Origin: Erigeron canadensis
Lineage: Eukaryota; Streptophyta; Magnoliopsida; Asterales; Asteraceae
NCBI RefSeq assembly: GCF_010389155.1
Contig: NC_057768.1
Coordinates: forward strand, 13,390,501 to 13,454,500
Direction: 5' to 3'
DNA: 64,000 nucleotides
Below are positions 9,587 through 18,865 of the stretch, one piece after another; the stretch's first letter is position 1; each line of letters begins with the position of its first letter. The notes beneath the pieces were generated by a model. The model did not search any database and had not been told where the DNA came from. It saw only the letters and a program-made list of their open reading frames with translations. A program made the position numbers and the translations under genes.

Positions 9587-10692
9587 TGTGAAATTGAGCT
9601 GAAAAACTCAGAGTCAGACTGAGTCAACTTGCAAAACACAAGCACAACAGAATATAAACTATGTTTGTAGGATTTTTATGGAATTTTATGACAAAACACA
9701 CCCAAGCTGGCTATTAGAACAAATAGTATAGCAACAATGAAACAATGGAAATAAACTGAAACAAGAACAAATAGACAAGGATAGATAAGAATCTAATATT
9801 TGACTCGTAAAGGACTGAACCACTAGAATCAAATACCAGAAACACTCCAAAACCACCACTATATTGGATAAAGGCTAAGCCAACACAAATACAGATAAAA
9901 GTAGTGAAGATTTTTAAGATCTCACCACAATAATCTATAAAGGCAAAGCCACCAAGATTATTGATAAAGGGACAACTTCAAACCACCAAGATTAAAGATC
10001 CATAAAGGTAAAGAAGATTTTTAAAATGAATAGAATTTAGCTCTATCAAACTTTCATAAACACACTCTGATTTTTACAATAAAAGGCAGCCTCTATTTAT
10101 AGAGGAAATATAAGAGACAAGGAATATTCTACCCTAGACAACTAGTACAAGGTTGTTATAAAACAACCGATAGGAATAGAGAACACAATCTACAGCTGTC
10201 GGGTAGTGGAAGGTTCTCTCTCTGGTCCGCACTTGTATTCTTTTTCTCCCACGATCAGGTGTCACCAAAACAAGAAAAAAAATACACAATTGAATTCTTA
10301 TCCTTATTCAGATTCATCTAGAACAGCCACATATACGTACTAATCACATGACTTGACCTGGTTATAGAAAGCATCAAAATAGATAAGTGTTTGAAAATCC
10401 CAGGCTGATTCAGTTCCAAGCTGACTCTGCCCAAGCTGACCCAGACTGGTCGTCCCAAGCCGACCCTTCTTCCAAGCTGACCCAGATTGGAAGAATTTGC
10501 GAGCTAATCTTCAAACTTTCCCCCACATTTCAGTCTTCCCTTTTAAGTAAGGTGAATCCTAGGGGGCAGATAAGATCACCAATCATCTTCCCAAAGTGTG
10601 CCATCGAGGGAATCATCATCATGGCCTGAGCTGAGTCCAAGCTGACTCTGTCTGAACTGAGTTCAGGGCAACTCAGGGGGATTTTCATATCA
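9587..10692 (-). mobile_element. Gypsy 5' LTR, element D2
   Basis: On the minus strand the LTR begins TGATATGAAAATCCCCC at 10692 and ends TTTCACA at 9587. It is the inverted counterpart of the D1 LTR (3768-4803), and the pair share the TATA region (about 10091-10105), the gtcagcttgg-type repeats and both termini. No polypurine tract lies outside 10692, so this is a genuine 5' LTR inserted beside the Ulp1-like locus. A TSD partner of gaaca (10693-10697) was not found because the other end of D2 is lost. Confidence 0.8.
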
Positions 10693-12489
10693 GAACAAAA
10701 TTAGGACATTTCATAAATCAGTCTATTATAATCATTGTTAACAACACATATTTCATTAAAAGCTACCAAACATTTTCATAACAACTTTATACACAACACA
10801 GTTTTTTCAGAGTTACCAATGATTCAAAGCACTTTCTAAACAAGTCACAGTCTTCATTTCTTTCTAGCTAGATATTTAGATTTGAAGGCATGATAAAGTT
10901 CTCTTATCTATCTTACACCATGATCAGCTCCATACGAAAATGCCTCTTCTTCCGTTATCATTTTCAAATTGTTAGCTCTATGTCGGAAAATCGTTTCATT
11001 GTACCTTAATCTCAAATTGAATAACACTTTTTCTTGTCCTTTCGACTCTTTTGGAATTGAACAGTCCCAATGCTTTGCAATTTGTCCAGTAAAACATTCC
11101 ATATGAAGCATCACAAATACGCCAGAATCAACGGAATTGTTCTTTGTATTCCATTTGACTTTTAGTTGCTTTGCTTGAAGAGATATAATCTTATCAACAT
11201 GGGGATGTTGAACATGTATCAAATATCTACAAAAAAGCTTATGCTATGCATAACATAGTTTCTTATATTAAAAAAATTATCAGGACCAAATTATGTAAGA
11301 TGTAAAAAAATCATGAGTATTAACAATACTTACCACAACTTTTATAATCTTTCTGTATTTTGCATCGAATTTTTTCCATGCAAGGTTTTTGTTGATTACA
11401 TGAAATTCTGGTTTCTATTTTAAGTCATAAACAAACAAATAAAAATCTTCTGGACGACAAATAGGAAAGAACACCTGACCGCATGTGAAAGTAAAAATCA
11501 AAATCAAAAAAAAAAAAATTAAAAAACATAAAATTAAAATAAGTGAAACATACCAAATCAATTTCTTTCGATGATTTTAAATGTTGAGATTTGCCAAAGA
11601 ATAACGAAATATATTATGCAAAAAAGTATAAAAAACTTACAAAAACATGAGTAGAGAAAAACAATCTCTTTATTCCATCTTTTTTCAACGATTGTTCTTG
11701 GAAATTTAATACTAATGCCCCACAATCTACAATTTCCGTTTTAATATGTTTTCCATGTTTAAAACATCGAAACATATAACGCTTGGCGCTTGTCTTTGCA
11801 AAATACTTGTCACTTCCGAAAACCACATCTCTATTATTAAATAAATAAAAAAGGAAAAACAAGTATCATGGGATGGAAAACATTTATCCTTATTAAATAT
11901 AAAAAATATATTGAAATTGATAAAAAGATGTAACTTACATAGGATTTCCCTTGTATGAAAAAAACATAAGCAATGAATAAAAGATTTCTATTTCAACCAA
12001 GTCATCTCTCGCTGAGGTTATAACAACAGCATAATGTTTGGAAGAATTGGCTCCATTATATAAGTCTGATATGGTTTGATACTTCAGGATTCACTTCTTG
12101 CTCATCTTCTTAGAATGTTTTACAGTAGCCTCAAAAGAAACATTGTTAGAATAATCCATATGCATTTCTACATCCTCGTGTTCATCATTATTATCATCAA
12201 CCACACAATCATTCAATTCTCTGTCCATCTGATCAGAAGCTTCACAAACCTTTTTTTCATCATCTCTCAAACCAACTACAGAACCACTCATCTTGTCCAC
12301 ATTCACTTCTTTCTCTTTAAGCAAACTATCAGTAAACCTTTTGTCCAAGGAAAAAAGTTCTGCCATCTTCTTGCGTTTATCTAAGAAGGTATCATCATCG
12401 CCAAACTTTGTTGATATTTCATAGAATAATTCCATCATTAATGACTTCATATCATTCACTGTTCTAAAACTGTCCTCTATAAAATGCAG

Positions 12490-12800
12490 GTAACCCTATA
12501 CAAAATCAAATATTTGATCAAAATCAAAAATGATTTTATGCATGCATTGGGGAAAATCTATACAAAATCATATATGATTCTTTATAGCACATTGAGACAA
12601 AACCAAATGAGTTCCATACAAAGAAAATCATTCAAAATCAAAAATGATTTTACATATAAATAGTCAAAACCGTTTACAAAATCATTGTATAGCATATTCA
12701 GACAAAACCAAATGAGTTCCATCCAAAGAAACCCATTTAAAATCATTGTTGAATTTAAGAATATTGTTTCATATTCAAAATTAAAAATGATTTTATCAAA
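12490..12800. repeat. AT-rich palindromic repeat array, forward orientation
   Basis: Units of roughly 115 bases combine AAAATCAAAAATGATTTT, gcatgcattggggaaaat, AAAATCATATATGATT and a spacer with cattgagacaaaaccaaatgagttccat. The two AAAATC...GATTTT blocks are themselves palindromic. The array lies in an intron of the Ulp1-like pseudogene. The same units occur in opposite orientation upstream at 16199-16678 and 17606-17965. Confidence 0.75.
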
Positions 12801-13006
12801 TGAGTTGTTGTATTATAATGAAGATGAAGAAGAGCCCATGTGGCGGCGGCTGTTAAACAATGATGGATGACCGAAGTTAACGGCCGGAATTATTAACAAA
12901 TCTAAACATCGATTTTAATCGGGTGATATATATATATATAGATAGATAGATGTATATATAATACAAACCTATATATATAATAGGATACCTGTGCGTGATT
13001 GCGTGA

Positions 13007-13177
13007 ATGCCAAAATTGATGGCCGGAAATCCGGAATTGGTTGTTGGTGGTGTTGAATTGCCTGAATTTATATCTTTTGATATGGTGGAGGATCTCATCC
13101 ATACAATCGGAGTCAATAAGTCTTGGCTTCATGAAAAAGCAATCCCCTCACCCAAAAGTCTTACTGTACCATTATAA
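13007..13177 (+). CDS. Small ORF of unknown function, 56 codons
   Basis: ATG at 13007 opens a frame to TAA at 13175-13177, antisense within the large intron of the Ulp1-like locus. The peptide contains GGVELPEFISFDMVEDLIHT and NKSWLHEKAIPSPKSL, balanced in composition unlike the surrounding AT-rich noise. I do not recognise it. It lies between two direct repeats (12650-12795 and 13630-13780), so it may be a captured gene scrap or a chance ORF. Confidence 0.2.
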   Translation: MPKLMAGNPELVVGGVELPEFISFDMVEDLIHTIGVNKSWLHEKAIPSPKSLTVPL

Positions 13178-13629
13178 ACAATACATATCCATGTTTGTTT
13201 ATTTGTTTTTTCAACAGGAGAAACATATATGATGTTTGTGGGTTTTACTTGTACACATTAATTTCTTGGTGTTGTGTATTGTTATGCGAGTATTTATTTT
13301 AGATTGTGATGGATACATCCACTAATCTACATAAGGATAACAAGCTGGGTTAATTTGTTTGAAGATAAATGAAGGAGATTTACGATGATGATGATGATGA
13401 TGTTGATGATGAAGATTTAAAATAATAATACAATTTAAGAAAAAAATATTATTATAAATGCAAGAACGTTGCTAATTCCGTGAAAAATTACACGTCAGCA
13501 AATTATCAGGTCAAATGTTACTTTTTCCTGTTAATAAATGAAAGATGCTTTCTAAAAAGTAAAACTTTTAAAAGATATTGCTAATTTCGTGAAACCGAGT
13601 AAAGTTCGTTTCTATTTTCTGTAGTTATC

Positions 13630-13895
13630 CCTTTTACATATAAATAGTCAAAACCGATATATGATTTTTTATAGCATATTGAGACAAAACCAAATGAGGT
13701 TCATCTAAAGAAACCCATTTAAAATCATTGTTGAATTTAAGCATACTGTTTCATATTCAAAATTAAAAATGATTTTACACATGCATTGGGGAAAACTTAT
13801 ACAAAATCGCATCGAGACAAAGCCAAATGAGTTCCATCCTTTTTATTACTCAGTGTTAATACAAAATCATATTTGATTAAATTGAGAATAATATT
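13630..13895. repeat. Second copy of the palindromic repeat segment
   Basis: About 13630-13780 repeats 12650-12795, starting with acatataaatagtcaaaaccg and running through cccatttaaaatcattgttgaattt to aaattaaaaatgatttta, with few differences. The copies are about 980 bases apart. A small extra duplication of ttttattactcagtgttaat occurs at about 13842 and 13900, the latter within the exon edge. Confidence 0.75.
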
Positions 13896-14202
13896 ACCTT
13901 TTTATTACTCAGTGTTAATGCCTTGTCGCCACCATCCTTCTTACTTTCACTTGTATCCACATAATGCTTCACAATTTCAAAAGTACTGAAAGATTTATTT
14001 CTCATTTCCTCAACATCTCAAGCTTGTATGTCAACATCACTCCAATTCTTATAAATTGGATATTGAAGGGTTAAGGGTTGACAATCAGATATGGTACGAT
14101 CAAGATACAACAACTACAAATTAAACAAAAAAAAGATTATAAATCATACAAACATTAATAGATGAAAAAAAAATTTGGACCATTTCTCAATTTGTGCGTG
14201 TC

Positions 14203-14797
14203 ATCTGTTTCGGACTCATGGGATAGTGTTCTTTTCCTGTGCATGTATGGGGGCAAATTAAACATACAGCAAACATGTCATCTGTTTCCGACTCATGGGA
14301 TAGTGTTGTTGGATGGCTAATAAATTGATCCACTCAGAATTCAACTGAAAGTATTATTGCAAGGCTCCTTGTGGCCGTTGCATCGTATTTCTTATGGCAT
14401 GAACGTAATTCAAGGTAATTCTCTAATGCCAAGTTCTCTGAAGTTCAAGTGAGAGAAAAAATTCTGACCACGGTGTGCCTAAAGCTTATCTCACTCAAGT
14501 TCAAGGTAAACCAGAGCAATAGTCAACTATTGAAGATGTGGGGCATTCCTAAGCACAATTTACTACAACACTCGAATGAAGATCTAGAAGAAAATGTCAT
14601 ATGTCTAGGCTAGTATGTTGATGTTATAATGATTCATGCATTGTTGGTTGTAGTTTTGATATCTTGTGTATCTGGTTAATGTGTTAAAATATATGGTATG
14701 CCATATATTGTTGAATGTGACAATCAGTCACATTATTTGTACTTAAACAATATTCTTTGTTAATATATCATCAGGGGTGACGGCTTTTACCGAAAAA
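14203..14797 (+). mobile_element. LINE 3' end, 5'-truncated, within an intron
   Basis: The plus strand encodes the C-terminal LINE ORF2 region, with SDSWDSVVGWLIN, a TGA stop, then LLVAVASYFLWHERNSR and a basic tail to about 14613. A 3' UTR follows, ending in aggggtgacggcttttaccgaaaaa at 14797. The first about 33 coding bases are duplicated (about 14203-14235 and 14275-14307, gtcatctgtttc(c/g)gactcatggg), suggesting a rearranged 5' junction. It sits antisense in the intron right after the Ulp1 GTAAGT donor at 14840, so splicing may have tolerated it. A clear TSD was not found. Confidence 0.65.
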
Positions 14798-15249
14798 TGA
14801 AACCAAAAAAAAAACAATGTTGAAAGAAAAATTTACTTACATATAAGAAGGTGTATGGACCACTATACGCTTTTTTTGTTGGAACTTCTGCATTCCAGTT
14901 GTTTTTATTAACTTGCAAAGCCTCTAACAGCTCACCACACCAGTCAATTTCTTCAACCTTGGTGTCATTTTGTATATATTTCAACACTTCCTTACAAATA
15001 TGACCATCACTTTCACAAGCTATCATCGTGTTATAAAAAACATAAGAAAGTTCATCTTGAACATGTAATCAGCATCCTTTGAAGTCATCACATTGGCAAT
15101 ATCAGTAGCTGTGATGAGTTTAGGTTTTTTGAATTGTTTTTCCCAAACTTTTTCAAATTCATATGTCTTTTTTAAAGAAGTCAATGGAACACCAACGGAT
15201 TTGGAAATCCCAAAAACTTGAGATACAGCATCACGGTTACAGGAAATTT

Positions 15250-15428
15250 TTACACATATAGTTACAAAAACATATTTGATTGTAGAAACAAAGTTACAAA
15301 ACACAAATCTATAGAATATAAATACTAAATCATATAAGACTTTACACATATAGTTACAAAAACATATTTGATTGTAGAAACAAAGTTACAAAACACAAAT
15401 CTATAGAATATGTATACAAAATCATATA
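15250..15428. repeat. Tandem duplication, about 95-bp unit, two copies
   Basis: tttacacatatagttacaaaa ... caaatctatagaatat occurs at about 15250-15340 and again at 15345-15428 with few changes. The duplication begins at the edge of the first Ulp1 exon and may have destroyed its splice acceptor. Confidence 0.8.
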
Positions 15429-15683
15429 CTCCCTTCGTCCCAATTTAAATATCCTATTTTGACTTTTGAAGTCTTTATTTCGCAACTTTGACCGTAAATC
15501 TTTTTGTTTGTGTTATACAATACTTGATAGAAAATATATGGGTAGATTGAGCTTTAGATATACTTTTTATTGATATAACTTTTATTAGGTATTATGTTCT
15601 ACAAACAAATATATTAACGGTCAAAGTTAGAAAATAAAGACTTAGGAAGTCAAAATTAGACATTTAAGTTGGGACGGAGGGAG
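15429..15683. mobile_element. Stowaway (Tc1/Mariner-type) MITE
   Basis: The termini are inverted repeats: ctcccttcgtcccaatttaaat on the left and atttaagttgggacggagggag on the right. The second inner pair is gtcaaa...ttgac. It is flanked by TA on both sides (15427-15428 and 15684-15685), the hallmark TSD. At 255 bp with no ORF, this is a typical Stowaway. Confidence 0.92.
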
Positions 15684-16143
15684 TATGATTTTACACATAC
15701 AGTTAAAAAAACATAGACCTCTAAAATCTCTATACAAAACCAATTCTAATTCCAAACATAAACTAAATAACACTACATAATCAGTAGATTGTAAGCATAG
15801 AATTAAAAATTAAAAAAAAATAAAAAAATCCAAAAAATACACTAAAACCCTAGAAAAAACATATAAAATGAAAAAAAAAATTTAAAAATAATGAATAAAT
15901 AAAGATAAAATGTACCAGAAGTGATAGATAATTGACGTTTAGAGAAAGAGATGATGGCGGAAGTGTACGCCAGTAGGAGATAATATCCGGTAGAAAATAA
16001 TGGGCGGAGAGAAAGAGAGAGGAAGAGTGTGTGTGTTTTACTTTGTGAATCGGCGGTTTCAGTGTGTGTTTGTGTGAGTTTGTGTGTACGTGTGTGAAAA
16101 TGAAGACTTTTGGGGGGAAACAAAGTAGATAAAGGATGCGCAT
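15684..16143 (-). promoter_or_regulatory. Probable 5' leader or promoter side of the Ulp1-like locus
   Basis: On the minus strand 16110-15930 is rich in CACAC and CTCTCTCT tracts, typical of plant 5' untranslated leaders. AT-rich sequence and the MITE separate it from the first recognisable exon. I see no clear start codon that joins to the coding exons. Confidence 0.3.
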
Positions 16144-16198
16144 GAAATTACAATACTACCCTCCGTATTTGTTTATTTTTATATTTTCTTGAGATTGT

Positions 16199-16678
16199 AT
16201 GCGTAAATCATATATGATTTTGAATTGGTGTATGAATAAAATCATATATGATTTCGTATAAGTTTTCACAATATATGTTTAAAATCATTTTTGATTTTAT
16301 AGGTTTCTTTGTATGGAACTTATTTTTTTTTTGTCTCAATGTGCTATACAAAATCATATATGATTTTCTGTTGGTTTTCCACAATGTTTGAGTAAAATAA
16401 TTTTTGCTTTTCAATAGTTGATTTTGAATAGGTTTTCAAACTGTATCTTTAAAATCAATTTTAATTTTTAATAGGTTTCTTTATAAGGAAGCTGTTTGCT
16501 TTGATTTTTAATAGGTTTCTTTTTAATTGGTTTCTTTGTAAGGAAGCTGTTTACAAAATCAAATATTTGAACAAAATCAAAAATGATTTTACGCATGCAT
16601 TGGGGAAAATCTATACAAAATCATTCATAAGTGATTTTGTATATTTCCTTGACTATGAATGCGTAAAATCATATATGA
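16199..16678. repeat. AT-rich palindromic repeat array, inverted orientation
   Basis: It repeats AAAATCATATATGATTTT (16226-16253, 16350-16365 and others), ggtttctttgtatggaact and gtctcaatgtgctata, the reverse complement of the 12.5-kb units. It is interrupted at 16679 by a solo LTR and resumes at 17606. Confidence 0.8.
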
Positions 16679-17605
16679 TGTGAGTTCCCTACACAAGATG
16701 TTAGTCCAAATAACAAGATAGTACAAGTATATCACAAGTATATCAAGTAAACCGAATGACAAGTAATTCTGCTCTAGATAAAGACTAGTTCAGAATTACG
16801 ATCCAGGTATAGATATAAACACAAAGTAAATACGAGAACAAAGTGCTTGAAATTGTATAAGTAATACGTATATTCAAGTATTATGGCAATGAGTCGAGAT
16901 GTATTTTATTTGTTCATATAAACAAAATACAAAGGTTGTTGGGGAACAAAGATAATCACACTTCTGAAAGTATCTAAACAACCTTGAAATACAAATGATC
17001 TAACCAACAAGGAAATACTCGTAAGTTTACTTAGAGTATATCTTACAAGTTGTAATGCCAAAGTTTCAAACATTTTTGCAAGTGTGAGAAGTCTTATATT
17101 TATAGGCTAACATGTCTTGATGACATGGCAGAAGGCCGTACAAATATGGTTGGGTGCATTTATGAATTTGTAGGACAAATCCATAACATGTTTGTTTAAG
17201 GTAAAGTATGTAAATTTATTTGATGTGACTTGACATACTTTATTCCCAACCTTTTACTAGCACAATACCAGGTATAATGTTATTAACCGGGTAAAGGCAG
17301 TTAAAGTACTACAAAAAAGACTTCCTCGTAATCAGTGAAAAAGTGTTGTAAATACTTTTTCACTGAGCGACTTCAGATCTTCAATCAGGTAGAATCTTCT
17401 TAGAGCTCTGCTTCTCATAAGTTTCTCTTCTTCAATCTTCAGTCTTCGACTTCAGAATGAATGTTTTCAGATGTGCTGATCTTGATCTGAGGTGAAGCTT
17501 CAGAGAACTAATTCTGAGAGGGTCCTCAGAATTTTTGTACAAGTGTCTTCTCTGAACTTTAGATATTTCTGAATAAATTATACTTGGTCGATTTTCGACT
17601 GAACA
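16679..17605 (-). mobile_element. Solo Copia LTR, family B, with 5-bp TSD
   Basis: The element runs TGTGAGTTCC ... GACTGAACA on the plus strand (sense is minus: TGTTCAG ... CTCACA). It is flanked by the direct repeat tatga at 16674-16678 and 17606-17610. It inserted inside an AAAATCATATATGATTTT palindrome, whose right half resumes immediately. It matches the truncated LTR at 47089-47790 over its right 710 bases. A TATA-like ttatatttatagg is near 17094. No internal sequence remains, so the element was lost by LTR-LTR recombination. Confidence 0.92.
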
Positions 17606-17965
17606 TATGATTTTGAATATGTTTAATGATATCGAACTCACTTATTTTTGTCTAGATGTATAAACAAAATTATATATGATTTTGTATATGGTTTGATACT
17701 TTATGCGTAACATCATTTTTGAGTTTAAATGGTTTTCTTCGTATGGAAGTCATTTTGTTGTGTCTCAATGTACTATAAACAATCATATATGATTTTGTAT
17801 ATGTTTTCCCCAATCCATGCGTAAAATCATTTTTGATTATGAATATCTCATTGTATGCTTAAAAATCATTTTTGATTTTAAATGGGTTTCTTTGTATAGA
17901 GCTCATTTGGTTTTGTCTCAATGTTCTATAAAAAATCATATATCATTTTGTATAAAAAAACATAA
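17606..17965. repeat. Palindromic repeat array, continued
   Basis: It continues the inverted array from 16199-16678 after the solo LTR, with more AAAATCATTTTTGATTTT and tctcaatgt(a/t)ctata units. Confidence 0.75.
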
Positions 17966-18104
17966 TACATAGATATTGCAGAACACATTAAACCTAACAC
18001 AAAGATCCTGAAACTTTATTATTTCATATATAATTGACAACAAAGATCATAAAACTTTCAAGATTATTTCATCGATAACTGACAATAAAGATCTTGAAAC
18101 TCGT

Positions 18105-18246
18105 TCATTCCTTTCTCCATGTCTTCCTATTCTTCTTTAAACTTCTTAGTTTCTTCAATCTCCTTTCTTGGTTTTTAATTATTACACCAGCTGCTTTTAC
18201 TAGTGTGACTTTTACTTGTTTAATTATTTCATCTGTTGTAGTCGAT
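18105..18246 (-). CDS. Possible exon with a basic, helical peptide
   Basis: On the minus strand an acceptor-like TTTTTCAG at 18247-18254 precedes 46 open codons rich in K, R and E (ERRLKKLRSLKKNRKTW), then TGA. I do not recognise it. It may be a remnant exon of the neighbouring transposon-borne gene or chance. Confidence 0.2.
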
Positions 18247-18289
18247 CTGAAAAACATATAAATTAACTGTAATTTTTAATTAACATTAT

Positions 18290-18779
18290 TGAAAGTCCCT
18301 TTGCCACCGGATCAAACGAGATTAAGTATCTAATGTATAAGTGTGGAAATTCTTATATACTAGCAATCAACAATAAGAACACGAATATGAATAAACTGGA
18401 ACTGCATATTACTTCGGTAAATGCAATTACAAGTAAATACCAAGTGCCTAAACACGAAAATACAATGACTAGAAGATTAACCTTAAACATAAGGTTTAAT
18501 CTCTATTTATACTAAATCTAATGGACTAAACGGACCTCGAACTTCATGGACCGAGCCCAACTCGTATGCCCATTCGAGCTTGACCAGGTCGAGCTCCACC
18601 AAGTCAACATGTTGACCAATTCGAGCTTGACTAGGTCGAGCTTGACCAAGTTAACGTGTTGACCAATTCGAGGTTTGACTTTATTATACGAAATACAACA
18701 AAGTTTGACTTTATTACTTAAACTAAAGATTCAAAATGACATTTCACAAATGCTGTTATCACTAGGAAATGCACCAACA
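18290..18779 (-). mobile_element. Copia 3' LTR, element E
   Basis: On the minus strand it begins TGTTGGTGCATTTCC at 18779, directly after a polypurine tract, and probably ends ...GGGACTTTCA at 18290. A TATA-like ctctatttatac lies near 18500. It contains a 47-bp tandem duplication (18572-18665) built around ttcgagcttgac and ggtcgagct. The left boundary is inferred from the CA ending; there is no partner LTR in the window. Confidence 0.65.
18572..18665. repeat. 47-bp tandem repeat inside LTR E, two copies
   Basis: attcgagcttgac(c/t)aggtcgagct ... aacatgttgacca is repeated back to back with few changes. Its ggtcgagct core is also repeated in the spacer at 23260-23440. Confidence 0.8.
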
Positions 18780-18792
18780 AACTCCTCCTTGT
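18780..18792 (-). other. Polypurine tract of element E
   Basis: The minus strand reads ACAAGGAGGAGTT immediately before the TGTTGG LTR start, as needed for plus-strand priming. Confidence 0.7.
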
Positions 18793-18865
18793 CATCAGCA
18801 TCTTGAAATCTTCAGCAATCTTCAAAATCTTTAGAATCTTCAGCATTCAGCAGTATTCACAGTCT

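Larger units (their letters stand above)
10908..15269 (-). pseudogene. Ulp1-like (C48 peptidase family) multi-exon pseudogene
   Basis: Exons read on the minus strand are about 15269-14841, 14113-13898, 12494-11946, 11836-11635, 11474-11334 and 11226-10908, most with GTAAGT donors. The N-terminal exon has the plant Ulp1-protein signature DAVSQVFGIS ... FKMNFL ... DWCGELLEAL ... GPYTFLY. The last two exons are the peptidase domain (VFFPICRPEDFYLFVYDL and NNSVDSGVFVMLHMECF). By eye the catalytic positions are replaced: the expected His precedes FYLF but is Asp, the expected Asp in the VIDN-like segment is Asn, and the Cys of DCG is Ser. There is a frameshift near 15030 and in-frame stops in the exons at about 14020, 12094 and 11420. 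Such genes are often carried by plant Mutator-like or CACTA elements, so this may be transposon cargo. It is not an active protease. Confidence 0.7.

Noticed and set aside
12930..12965. tata and gata microsatellite
   Set aside because: Simple repeat with no further structure.
13385..13420. gatgat trinucleotide run
   Set aside because: Ordinary microsatellite, not in a supported coding frame.
10908..17965. Helitron carrying a Ulp1 gene
   Set aside because: No Rep/helicase, no CTRR hairpin end and no A-T insertion site recognised.
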